Shown: in pieces, positions 1 through 11,207 of the stretch
How the letters are laid out: each line of letters begins with the position of its first letter
Position numbering within the stretch: position 1 is the stretch's first letter
Assembly (NCBI GenBank): GCA_015501585.1
Contig: JADNRY010000022.1
Location: forward strand, 186,001 to 250,000
Direction of reading: 5' to 3'
Length of the DNA stretch: 64,000 nucleotides
From: Rhodocollybia butyracea
Lineage: Eukaryota > Basidiomycota > Agaricomycetes > Agaricales > Omphalotaceae
Notes under the pieces: model-generated
Told to the model about the DNA's origin: nothing
The model's database searches: none
The model's input: the letters and a program-made list of their open reading frames with translations, nothing else
Made by a program: the position numbers and the translations under genes

Positions 1-423
1 TGGAAGATAGTAGCATTAAATACCAGGTTCTAGCGCAGGCTGAGGCTTCAGAATCGAAATTGAAAATGAGCCTCAACTTGATGATCTTACACCTCTGAAG
101 CGAAAGGTGTATCGCGGAATCCTGGGGATGGCTCTGAAAGTAAAAACTGCTTTAAGGAGATTTGTAGTCATCGTATTTCATGGCAGTTATTTTTGATACA
201 TGGTCATAAGCGTACTACTACGAAAGGCCATGAATAAAGGCAAGTACTAAGTAGGGGTTGAGTCATTAAGGCGGAAAAGAAGAGAAATAGCGAAACAACA
301 ATGAGGCCGAAACACAAAAAGAGTGACGTGGTGAAAAGATATATGAATAAAAATACAGTGCAAAACAAGTGATATCGAATACAACATACATCTACCAGAG
401 ACTGAACGAAGATCGGGAGGTGA
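1..423. other. Flank without a recognised gene
   Basis: No coding exon with recognisable similarity was found here. The stretch lies downstream of the OPT transporter stop codon on the minus strand, so it should hold that gene's 3' untranslated region and terminator. Confidence 0.5.
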
Positions 424-3151
424 TCATGCCCACGACGAAGGACCGAAAGTACCATTCGGTCCATCAGGAAGTTTGAAAGGAATACCCATGGCATCTGCAG
501 TTCGCTGCCACACGGTGTTGCCCCACCAGTTGACAGTGAATCCACCGCGAGGCAACTGCACAGTGAAGAAAATCACGACGAGGGAGACGGCAACACCACC
601 GTCTAGGGCAGCGGAAAGGATATAGTTGTAGCGCATCCACCACCTGAAGTGGAAGCGCCGTATGCAGTAGTTGAAGACAAATCCGACAGCAGCCCACGAG
701 GTATAGTTGATACCGGATGCGGGTGGGAGAGCACCGACACCGCCGAAGAAAACGGGGATATTGATATATCTCCAGAACGATAGAGGGAAACGGCGCGCTA
801 GGAAGTAGAAGGGGATGGGGAGGATGGCGCCGATAAGGTAGAAGAAGAGGAGAGGGTTATAAGGACGACCAGAGCTGAACATGCGAGCGGGCCCAACACC
901 ACCCCAGATGAGTGAGGAGGTAGCGAAAGTGTTCGTTGATGGGCAAGAGAAACCATCTTTTTGGTCGGGAGAGCAGTAGTCCTCGATGTTCGCAAACATC
1001 CAGTTCTGAACTAATGTAACAGTGAAGCATGCAATGACGACCGCGACGGTTTGGACAGTAAACATGAGACGAGGGGGAATCTTCATGTAGTGACCGAGTT
1101 TCATGTCACCAGAGAACGCGATAGCTTGGCTGGTAGTAACGTAGGTAAGGCCTTTGAAGATGATAACGGCGACGGGACGTTCGGGAAGGATATATCCACC
1201 GATAAGCTCGTAGAAAACCTGGATGTTTCCAACCTGCTGATTGGTGATGGCCTGTAGCATAGACATAGGTAGCGCGAGGGTGCTGGCGATGATAAATGAT
1301 AAGACAGCCGCCCATACAGGGAAGCCAGTGGGAACCAGGTGAACGGAAATGAGGAAGAAGACCATGGCGATGACACCGAGAGCAGTGTACCAGAACCAAG
1401 GGACCTCGCGGTAAGCCTGCATGAGACGAGAGTGAACATCACGTTCATCCTTCAGAGTTGAACGGAAGCGACGAGCAATATCGCGACGGAACCACACTGT
1501 CAGAACACAGATGAGCAAATTTACGAGGATGAGGGAAAAGAACAAACGCACAGAAAGTGTGAACAAACACTGCGGAAAAGGCAGCAAAAGAGCTGGCATA
1601 AGCAATGCAAAGAGTCGCAGGGATGAAGACAGGAGAGTAGGCAAGGTACTTGGCATTATCGAATTGGCCGTTAGTGACGACCTGTGATACATCATACTCA
1701 GCACCAGTACGGTCGAAAGAAATCGGAGCCGATATGGGAAGATAAGCGGTATTAAAGGCGTTGGTAACTAAAGGACGATGTCAGATATGCTGAATATCGG
1801 GGATAGCACGGGAAACATACAGTACAAGATGGGAACCAGAATAAAGAACTGGATGACGAGGGAAACAATCGTGTTCAGCTCAGACCACCACTAAAAGGCA
1901 GAATGAGTTTCGGTAGGAAGGGAAAAAGAATAGAGCATACAGGTGTAACCAGTGGGCTGCCAATGAAAGCAATCATAGACCAGTCAAAAGTGAAGATACC
2001 CATACCCAGGCCGGTATTGGTTCCAAAAAGCACGTTAACGGGAACATTGTTGGGAGCGATCCAACACACCCAGTTGAACACACTTAGGGCAGTGAACAAG
2101 TACCCGGGAAGCCAGTAGTAAGCAAAGCTCGCAAGGAACGCGAAAAGGAAGAAGCGTTCACGAGTCATATGACCACGGTCGCGCTTCCCGTAGTTCTTGT
2201 GCAAGGTGTTGAAAAGCGCTGAGTTCACCAACGCACCTGGCCAGATCATACTCGAAGGCCAGACAACAAACTGACGAAGGAGACCACCCAATGAGAAGCC
2301 GAGGACTTGTGAGCCGATGCACAGAAGAATCTGGTACCCGTAAGGGATCGCCTGGTTGTAGAAGATTTTCTGCGTGGCGATAACATCGGTAACGTAGGCA
2401 CCGCCAACCACAACGTTAGCCATGATAGTAATACAAACGTGCTCCTTGAGAGTGAAAGGTCCAGGATTCAAAGACCAGCGGAAACCAAATGTATTGAACT
2501 GATAGTTGGGGAGGATCCTCTCGAGCAGTTTACCACAAGGTAAAACAACCAATTGGACGACAATGCCGCTGATGTAGACAGAGGGGACTAGAGATAGATG
2601 AGCATGGATGGACGTCAAACATTAGCTAGGAAAAACATACACCGAGCGCTGAAGAACTGGTTGATACCGGAGACCAGGATAGAAAAGATGACACCCAAAA
2701 ACCACATGCGGAAAGTGTTAACAAGCATTTCTGGGTCATCGGTGCTGGACACGGCAGCACGAACTTCGGGATAGGGCGATTCACTTAACAACAGATTCAG
2801 AAACAGAAGAATCAGCGAAAGAAACATGGCATACTCATCAAAGTCGAGTGCAGTCGAGTTCCGGGACTCTGCGCGAGAGGTAGAATACCGGTCAGAGGTG
2901 TCGATGTTGGATTCGGTATCCAACTCGGAAGAGGCGTAGTGTAACTGTTGAGCCTTCTTGTCCGAGAGCTCCATGGATTCGGTAACCTTATAGGGCTTCG
3001 AAAGGTCCAGATATGGATCGTTCAAGTGTTCCTCGACAAATCCGGCATCGATATCCAAAGGGACATCGGGGACTCGTCGCGCTCGTAAAGTAGCATTTGG
3101 GAAGGAATAAACTTCCTCAGTTGAGGAGTTGTAAGCTTTGCTATCTTCCAT
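424..3151 (-). CDS. OPT-family oligopeptide transporter
   Basis: Multi-exon gene for a proton-coupled small-peptide transporter of the OPT superfamily, expected in the plasma membrane or vacuole. The start is the ATG at 3151 (MEDSKAYN...), which opens a hydrophilic N-terminus before the first membrane helix. OPT signatures are clear: a first helix region ending NQFFSAR; after an intron, the block NTFGFRWSLNPGPFTLKEH; later ITNQQVGNIQVFYELIGGY, SGDMKLGHYMKIPPR and VFFGGVGALPPASGINY. The last exon ends in GPSSWA. Between the large exons a further exon carries YDVSQVVTNGQFDNAKYLAYSP, so the frame can be followed throughout with normal introns and no lesion was seen. Its position near a putative peptide-natural-product locus is suggestive only, because OPT genes are common in fungi and a role in export or uptake of that peptide is not shown. 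Confidence 0.93.
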
Positions 3152-5728
3152 GGCGAAATATAGCTCGAGCAAAAAACGCAAGGAAAAGGGCAGCTAGGCC
3201 CACGGGATGGAAACAAATGTAAGGAGCATCCATGGGGCTGAAGCCTTTTTAAACAAATCGCTTAGCGGATCCACGACTGGCGGGAAAGTTCAGCTATGGT
3301 CTCTCATCCCAAAAAGACAATTGAGACAATAGAATCCCAAAATATGAATTTTGATCGCATTCAATACAAACAACAATAAGAGTACTCGGCGCAAAAATGT
3401 CGATAAGGGAGGTAAGGCGTAACCTTTACATTTGATGCCCACTCTTCGTCGTGTTCAGTCTACATCGATAAGTTGTTAACTTGAGTCTTGCGGTACTTAG
3501 AAAGCCAGCCCAAATTATGGAAAGAAAGTTCCGAATGGGCACAGGAATTAAATCTCATGAACAGGATCATTCCGACAGCCAGTGTGGTACAGGTACATCT
3601 CAAAAGTACAAAAAGAACAAAAAAGACTGATTCAATTTTAAAATTAGAACTCTTTAGAACTTCGATGGACCCGAATGACACACGGTCATGTGAGTATATT
3701 TACGTAATCTTTCTCGGGCCTAACGGCCCCCTCCAAAACGCCACCGGGGCTCAGGCTCAGCTGCAGCCTTGCTCTAACCACAAACATACAGTCCTGTGTT
3801 ACAGAGTCCTAGTAGATTTTGATATTAGTATCATCCTCAGACCGCCGATTGCGTTAGTACTATAAGTAGTTACACGTTACTACATTATTGAAATTCCACA
3901 GTGCATTCTGGCTATTGTCGATTTCACTCTGAGATGGATTTATGCAACAATCCGCGAACAATGCAAGCACGTATCTTGATATGGAAGTCAACCAACATAC
4001 TTATAATTCTCTACGATAAGTTGATTATCTTGATGAGCGTGACTGTACAATGTATGATGAACCAGACGAAATAGCAATCATCTATCCATGCCATGCGGGT
4101 ATTGAGCTGTGAGTTGCCTCTGCACCATTGGAAGAATAAATTGGGCTTCAAGTTTAGTTGAAACTCCGACAGACCATATCGCCACATTGTTCCCTTTCCA
4201 TCTTTAGTAGAGGCAGCTCAGAGGGCTGATCATATAGTATTACCAGGATAAGGAATATGATTACAGGATGTATATGGCTAAATCCCCAACTGAACATAAT
4301 ATGTTTCCTGAAGAACGCTGAAAATAGCTGTGAGAGTTCCATAGCCCTCGCAAGAAGCATTCATGAGGAAGGAGATGGGTCGTCTCGGGAGGTTAAGGCA
4401 CTGTTTCTTTCGATGGTACGCTCTCGTACTTCCCGTCGTAGCCATGTTTCCATTACGAGGATGCTATGAAATCTCCAAGCCTGTATGGGTGCGATGAACT
4501 CAATGTCTCGCAGTAGCTATCTATGAGTAATCCAGTATACAGTGCTGTTAAGCCTTATGGAAACCACGTTTAGATTTAATCTGAGAACTTTCGAAGTACG
4601 AGGGGCTATCAAGGCTAGTTCTTGAGTTTTCGATCACCGATAGGTACTTACTCTATAAATAGTTCTTGCCGTCCCACAAACTTACACTCATGGGAGATAG
4701 AGAGACAGGGGGGACCTAAGGCAAATTGGATGGTCCAGCGCAGTGACCAGACATAAACTAAGTTCAAGAAACGTACGCACAAGTTTTTTTGGTACTACCA
4801 CTTAAGGGCAGCAATTCTATGTTTGCAGCTCCGTTTTGACCACTGAAAAGGTTGTTGATATCTCGAGGTGCTCTATTATATAAAGGGGGTGGTGCCAGTC
4901 CTGAGAGTGCTTGGGGACAATGGCTGTTCGTAACGAAGATGAGAAAAGGTACTGGCGTAGCTCTTAATGACACGAGCAAGATTCCCAGTGGGGACCCACT
5001 GTGGAGACACGATGATTAGCATTAAGTAGCTCCATAGTCGCCAAGATCGGATGGGTCCTCCGTGTTGGATACTCTCAAAGGGGCCATCTGTATTGGTCTT
5101 TCCACCGGGGAGTATGGAAGTCCAAGTTCACAAGTTTCTTAGCCAGATAAGAAGGACTGATCCTCAAGAAGTGTCGGACGGTTCAAGTGAAGGATTCGCA
5201 GTTGGGAGATTTCTGTGTTAGGAGAGGGGCTGAGACTGTCGGTATGTGTTCGGGTGTTATTGAATCAAGAAGATAGCAGAGAAAATTAGTTCCGACGGTT
5301 AGCAAACCTCGATCTGCAGCAAAGTTCTAGAAGTTTACAGTATTACTTGCATGCTGGAGATGTACGTGTACCATCGAGAGCGTTATATACATCCAAACTC
5401 GCATGACCTGAGACTTAATGCATTCGCTGACATGGCCAGCGACGTTACTGACATCGGAAATACGATCCTCAAAGTCAAGTGAAGGAATTAACCAAACACG
5501 GTCATGTGAATGTATTTATGTAATCTAATCTTGATGGCGTACCTCGCTCGCCATTTAACTCCTAAATTGTGCAACTACTTGAATTACAGGTTTGGGAGTA
5601 AATAAGCCATTTTGAACCACATAATTGCGATATCATGACGAGTATTCTAATGGTCAACGGCAGAGCATTTCCGCCGTGCCAACAAGGCTTATAAACAGAC
5701 CTACTTCGCAGATTTCCCTCCCCAAAAA
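3152..5728. other. 2.6-kb intergenic region
   Basis: No convincing gene. Short open frames occur on both strands, but none shows a recognisable domain or a chain of exons. A roughly 30-base direct repeat containing CACGGTCATGTGA is present near 3680 and again near 5499. The two flanking genes are transcribed away from each other, so promoters for the OPT transporter (near 3152) and the dioxygenase (near 5728) must lie here. Confidence 0.5.
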
Positions 5729-7156
5729 ATGTCTTCCACACAGACGCAGACAGTGACTGCTGCTCCAGCACTTATAACGCTCCGCTCCTCTGATGGCTCG
5801 CAGGCTGCGGCTGAGAAATCATCGGAAGAGTACCGTTACTCTCATCTTCTGCCTGTATTCTCCCAAGATCAGTATCCTCCATTAACACCGTTCGAACATA
5901 GTGACCCAGGTCAACGTGCTCTTACGCATGCTAACCCCTGGTCTTTCCTCGATAATGCCACCAGCGTAATCGAGTTGACTCCGTAAGTTTTCCTTTGTGA
6001 CATGGCTAAAGGTTTCAACACTCATTTTATTTCCAAGGCGTTTGGGAACTGAAGTTCACGGTGTCAATCTACGTACTCTTGACTCTGACTCACGAGATCA
6101 ACTAGCATTGGAGGTTTGTAGAACTGTACCTGATCAAAGCTATGCTAACACTTACTTTCGAAAGGTGGCACGCCGAGGACTTATGGTCTTCAAGGACCAA
6201 CAGGAGTTCCTTGATGCAGGCCCAGATTTTTATCGTGAATGGGGATCGCACTTCGGCCGGTAAAGTTTCAACTCCCTCGTCGATTTCTTCAGTATTCTTA
6301 AGCTACTACAGCCTCCATATACACCCGACGTCGGGTCATCCGGCAAACTATCCTGAAATCCATCTTGTATACAGAGATGCCAAGTCTAGCTTCAATTTTG
6401 AGATTGAAGATAGTGTTACTTCCACCTTCTGGCATTCTGATGTGTCGTACGAACTTCAAGTACTTCAAAGTGTCTTCATAAAAAGGCTCATCTGACTTAT
6501 ATATTATGCAGCCCCCTGGCTTGACGACTTTTTTCTTACTTTCGCAGCCTACCACTGGGGGAGATACCTTGTTCACCAGTCAAGTTTCGGCCTTGAAGAA
6601 GCTCTCTCCTCAATTTGTCGCTTTCCTCAAAACGTTGAAAGCCGTTCACTCTGGAGTTACGCAGGCAGACTTCTCACGTTCCGGCAAGCGAGGAGGCGTC
6701 GTTCGTCGTCAACCTGTTGAAAATGTCCATCCTGTGGTGCGGAAGCATCCAGTTACGGGTGAAGAAGCATTGTATGTCAACAGACAATTCACGCGTCGGA
6801 TTCTGGGTCTCAAGCGAGAGGAATCAGGTATAGCGCCTCAGAATTCGGAGTTCTTTTCGCTCATTCAAATACCACATAGCATCACTTCTCGGATTCTTGT
6901 ACGATCACATTGATAAAGGTGGCGACGTCCAAGCAAGAGTACATTGGGAGAAAAACACGGTAGTGTTGTGGGATAACCGTGTTACTGCTCATGTATGCCT
7001 TTTCTTACCGTATGCTCTACCTTTGACTAATACACTCACTCACAGTCTGCAATTGTGGATTACGGTGAATCGAAAGAGCGCCGGCACGGTGCTCGCATTA
7101 CCCCACAAGCCGAACGACCAATCCCAGCTTTCGAGGGACTTGATCTCAACGCATAA
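5729..7156 (+). CDS. TauD/TfdA-family Fe(II)/2-oxoglutarate dioxygenase
   Basis: Multi-exon gene for a non-haem iron, 2-oxoglutarate-dependent dioxygenase of the taurine/sulfonate dioxygenase type. Expected features are visible. After an N-terminal part ending NATSVIELTP there is LGTEVHGVNLRTL. The iron ligands are the HxD of STFWHSDVSYE and the distal histidine of RRHGARITPQ, whose arginine would bind 2-oxoglutarate. Between them lie GLTTFFLLSQPTTGGDTLF, KHPVTGEEALYVNRQFTRR and WEKNTVVLWDNRVTAHSA. It ends in GLDLNA and a TAA at 7154-7156. In fungi such enzymes often release sulfite from sulfonates, but the family also hydroxylates many other substrates, so the substrate is unknown. It lies about 2 kb from the UstYa-like gene and might tailor a product, which is speculation. 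Confidence 0.88.
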
Positions 7157-7268
7157 TTGAATTCAAACGAAGACGAGTTGGCATAGGCTATTAAATATGT
7201 ACAGACTGTAACTTTGATGTAAGAATATGTAATATAAGAAGTGAACGCCAGGTGTTATAAACAGGTGC

Positions 7269-8406
7269 TCATACAATAGACGAGAGATTTTTGTCGTCTG
7301 CGTCAAAGTCGTGGATAAAGGTTATGCTAGGAGAAGTAAGTTTCCCAACAGTATCTTTTGTCCAGCCTTGACCCATGGCAACCCGGAGAATGATTAGCTG
7401 AGGTGATATTGCCTATATGAAAATCGTCGTCAATCAACGGAAGTCTGAGGACGATATGCAATACTCACACAGAAATCCCCCCACACTTGAACCAACGCGA
7501 TTGAGCTTTGGCTTTTTCGTGCATACACGATTACATATACAATCCCGAGGGCCGTGAACAAAGCCGCAGACTCGATCAATATAGCTACGAGACTGGTGTA
7601 CATTTTAGCGTAAGACTGGCCCAGGACGTTGCCTACTTGTCTACGAAGATAAAGTAGACGACCACATATCAGTGCTGTGACAATAATGTTGAGACTGATT
7701 GTGAGAGAGATGTAGGGTATGCCAAAGTCGACAGCGTGTCCAACGAAGAAGTTTGCCCCGGGTTGAGCGCTTTCGTAAATTAAAAGGATGGACATGGCTG
7801 ATGATCAGTTCAGTGAGCATCCAAACGTACGCAGCAATGAAACACATACATAGACCACCCAGCCAGAGAAGGACGGGGAAGAGAATGACTTTCCAACATG
7901 AGCCCCATATCATATAACATCGATAAATCTGTGCATAAATATATGAACACCATCGTGAGAGAGGTGGAAAAGACACTTTACCAGGAGTGCGTCGCTCAGA
8001 AAGTTCATCATTACTCCAGCAGTAGTTCCAGTGGTATTATAGGGATCCGAGATGTGGGAGGAAATATAAGCCGTAGGTCCTCCTTCTATATCCCGGTGAT
8101 CTATCCACGCATTTTGGCCGAAGATAGCATTGCAGGCTAATGCGATAGTCCATAGCACGACAAGGACGCCGCCAAAAACAATATAGAGACTCGTGTCTTG
8201 TTTCTGAGCCCTTGGAGATCTGAGAATCAAATGACAAGATAAAACATAGATGGCCAGTTGGAGTCCTACAGATGCGCGGTAAGTATCGCCCTCAGGTTCG
8301 TTGAAAAATGCGCACCATATAGTATACCAGTGATCTGTATTCCGACATATAGTGACCTTTCGAAAGTAAGTTCGCTGGGGGTATCAATGCCAGCAGACGT
8401 TGACAT
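7269..8406 (-). CDS. Basidiomycete seven-helix integral membrane protein
   Basis: Multi-exon membrane protein. The start ATG at 8406 gives MSTSAGIDTPSELTFERSL, followed by about seven hydrophobic segments spread over the exons: VGIQITGILYGAHF; LYIVFGGVLVVLWTIALAC; a segment with CFIAAYVWMLTEL; ISLTISLNIIVTALICGRLL; VAILIESAALFTALGIVYVI. The C-terminal tail has the pattern PQLIILRVAMGQGWTKDTV and ends SSIV with a TGA at 7269-7271. The same architecture and the conserved QLIILRVAMG-GW tail occur in a large, functionally uncharacterised family of mushroom membrane proteins. No ligand or enzymatic activity can be assigned. It faces the dioxygenase tail to tail, with about 110 bp between them. Confidence 0.75.
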
Positions 8407-9176
8407 GGTCAGAATATGGGCTGAGTTTAGCAGACAAGATTGTTGGAGCTTCTTTTTACATGTCACCAGTCAGTCAAGCTCTCTATGATCCAGATTATCC
8501 GTTCGGTGACAGCGGGGATGAGCGTTGTGAGATTGTCCCTGTCAGACTCTCGAGGGGAAGATATTTGAATGTGGATGAGCTCAAAATCTCTATATATAGT
8601 CATGATCAATGTGCAATGTGAATGACCAGCGATTACCACGAACGATTACCAATACTTACTCCCGCCTCAAACTCCTCTTCTAAGTCCCCAGACCAGCAGA
8701 TGGCTTGGCTGAAGGTCTGCTGAGTGCCTTATTATCATGCGCTTTTTCTAAGCTTGAGTGCGATTACACTCTATTACACTTCAGAACGAACTCAAGCAGC
8801 TTGGCTTGGAAATTAATCGGTGATTATTGATTCAGATCTGTGGATGAAGCCGTCGGCAAGAGTATATACTAGGCTGCGAAAGGAACTTGCAGCGTGCATG
8901 AGCGAGCATACGATGTCGACTCGGAAGCCTGTCGACCAGTTTACCCGTGAAAAACCGGTACTGCGTAACCTACACAATACACGAGACGAAGGACAAAACT
9001 TGTCGCCATTCATTTCTTCGGGAATTAATCAGATATTAATACTAGATTCCGACTAGTTAGGCTCGCCTAGGGCTCAAGTCAGTGACTTCCTAGGGCCGCA
9101 TATTGGCCGCGGATGATATATAGTACTTGCACAAATAAATAAATAAAAGGAAACCTTGCAGTTATACAGATACTAA
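8407..9176. other. Intergenic region without a recognised gene
   Basis: 770 bp between the seven-helix protein's start and the 3' end of the UstYa-like gene. No exon-like reading frame with recognisable content was found. It should hold the promoter of the membrane protein. Confidence 0.4.
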
Positions 9177-10155
9177 TCACCGAAAGGTAGGAATTTCTAG
9201 ATCGTCTTCGATATATACGGACATGTTTTGTTGAAGAGGAACAAAGTGGTTTTCTGCCCACGATTTCAACTTCTGGAAGTCCCTACAGGAGTGGACAACA
9301 TCCGACCTGCAAGAGGGAATGAGCGCCAGTTCATCTTAGCTACAGGATCCGTACCTTTCCTTCGCAGCCTGAGACCTCTCCGACCATTGCCAAACGATTG
9401 GAGTGATATCGGCAGAGCAGGCGATGGACTGTCTCAAGCTTGAGATACAGTGTCGCATATGTGGAGTGTGGATGCCTTCGTCTGTCACGGGATAGTATTC
9501 TGGATACATAGCCTTGCGCATTTCGTTCTAAGGGACTCAGGTTAATAATCTGAAAACCCGGGGAACATGGACTTACCAAGCAGTGAAGTTCGTGGAAAAC
9601 ATCCAAAGCGATCATGTAGTGGTCTTCTTCTCCAAGGATAGGATACGTCTTATTTGCCATCAGTGCGGCTTCATTCCGCGGTACTTTGTTCAGAGCGACT
9701 ACCCGTAGCTAGGCTTCAGCAATTTGAAGATATTTCCCAAACAGTGAGCTTACATTCGTAAAGACTCTCCCACGCAGCGTCGACTTCGGGAGATGGGGGT
9801 TGATCGTATATGGGCAGATCAGATCCAAATCCGCTGTGAAATTTGATCGTTTCGTATCGAATTGCATCCTGAGCAGGCGCTAAAACATACATGTATCGAG
9901 GACGAAACGCTGAAGAAAGAGAATTCGCTCACAGTAAAGAAATTTTGAGGGCATGACCCTAGGACCGTTAGCGTCGTGAGCAAGGCTTGTAAAGCTTATG
10001 AGAACGACGTTTAGGATTAAAGATCCGATAAAGAGAAAGGAAAAGAGTAGCGAGCGGAGCTGGCCGCATAAACTTTTGGTTTTGGATGTGGCGACGCCCC
10101 CTTCGGAATCATGGTCAATGAGCGGAGTATAGACAATGGAGCTGTTAGAGTGCAT
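9177..10155 (-). CDS. UstYa-like (DUF3328) peptide-tailoring oxidase
   Basis: Five exons (10155-9933, 9879-9754, 9698-9577, 9527-9355, 9306-9177) splice in frame to 257 codons plus stop, a usual length for the family. Residues 1-35 are cytosolic and about 36-58 form one membrane helix (FLFIGSLILNVVLISF); the rest should be lumenal. The two hallmark HxxHC motifs are present: HELHC at about 152-156 and HMRHC at about 180-184. The family's PRNEAALMANKT segment, the MYPEYYP segment and the C-terminal VVHSCRDFQKLKSWA block are also present. UstYa proteins oxidatively cyclise or crosslink ribosomal peptides such as ustiloxins, phomopsins and asperipin. The gene is divergent from the Kex2-repeat precursor 1.05 kb away, which makes that precursor its likely substrate (inference). 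Other UstYa members act on non-RiPP products, so the assignment is family-level. Confidence 0.92.
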
Positions 10156-11207
10156 TGCGGGGGTCGACAAGATAGGCTCTTGGAGTGGTGCAATTCTGAA
10201 CTGACCACGGCTTGGACATGTTTTTTTTAAAGTAACGCTAAGATTATCAAAGTCGGCAGTCTTGTTATCGCCGAGTTGACAAAATCAGTATAGTCAAAGT
10301 TACGGGCTATGAAGTCACTCCGAGTCTGAATCGCAAGTGGGTAATGCTGTCAGGGGAAGCTGCGCGACTGTAACAGGAACTTGAGTCATGATCGTAAGGG
10401 AGAAACACGGAATTTGGATGCATGGATCCGCTAAAGTTACGGAGCAGCGCTTTGCGTTATTCATAATTGATTCACAACCCAAGTGATAGGTGGCACAGTT
10501 AGCGGATGTTGAGTTCCTTGGACCGGAGAGAACCGCATAGCGCTAGCGCCGTACTGTAGTTGTCACTTGTCAATTAAGAGGCAAGAAGTGGACTGATACA
10601 GTTGGACCGTGATTGTAAAGTACACAAGCGTGGGTAAATGCGTCAAGACTCCAGCAGTGGCAGCATGCCGCGCGTCTATGTACTCTTTCCGATTCCATTG
10701 ATGATCCTCGCTCATTCTAAGCTTGCGAGACTAGTCTTCACCGCTATGTGCCTCTAGTGCGCACTAGTACCTTCAAAAAGGAACCCGCTGCAGCTCATCG
10801 TCCTGAGTGAAACACGCATCTATCTTGCTTAATTGAACCTCCACAGACGTCGCTCTGATGATGGACAGAAATAACGACTTGACCTCACAAACTTGACCTT
10901 GTCCGCACTGGATTAACTTCTAATGTGTCATTACCCGCTCGCATCATTTCAAAACATCTCATCTTCAAGCGACTCTCTCTACTGTAGTCCAATATTTTCA
11001 TAGATTTGCGTTAAGTTTTCATTCATCAACTGTTCCCCTGTTATACCCGTGGACCGCTCCCGAGGTACGAGCTCGAATTTCAACTATTTTTGAAGTGCAC
11101 TGCTCGAGCAAGAAACAATCATCCAAATATTTTTGAACTATGGTAAGGTATAAAAGGTCTAAAACACCACAGGTATGACCATCGCCTCTCTTTGTCTCTT
11201 CGACGAT
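10156..11207. promoter_or_regulatory. Divergent intergenic region between UstYa-like gene and repeat precursor
   Basis: About 1.05 kb separates the two start codons and must contain both promoters. A TATA-like element (GGTATAAAAGG) lies at about 11146-11156, some 55 bp upstream of the precursor ATG. An alternative in-frame ATG for the precursor lies at 11175. No reading frame with recognisable content was found, and no regulator binding site can be named with confidence. Confidence 0.5.
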
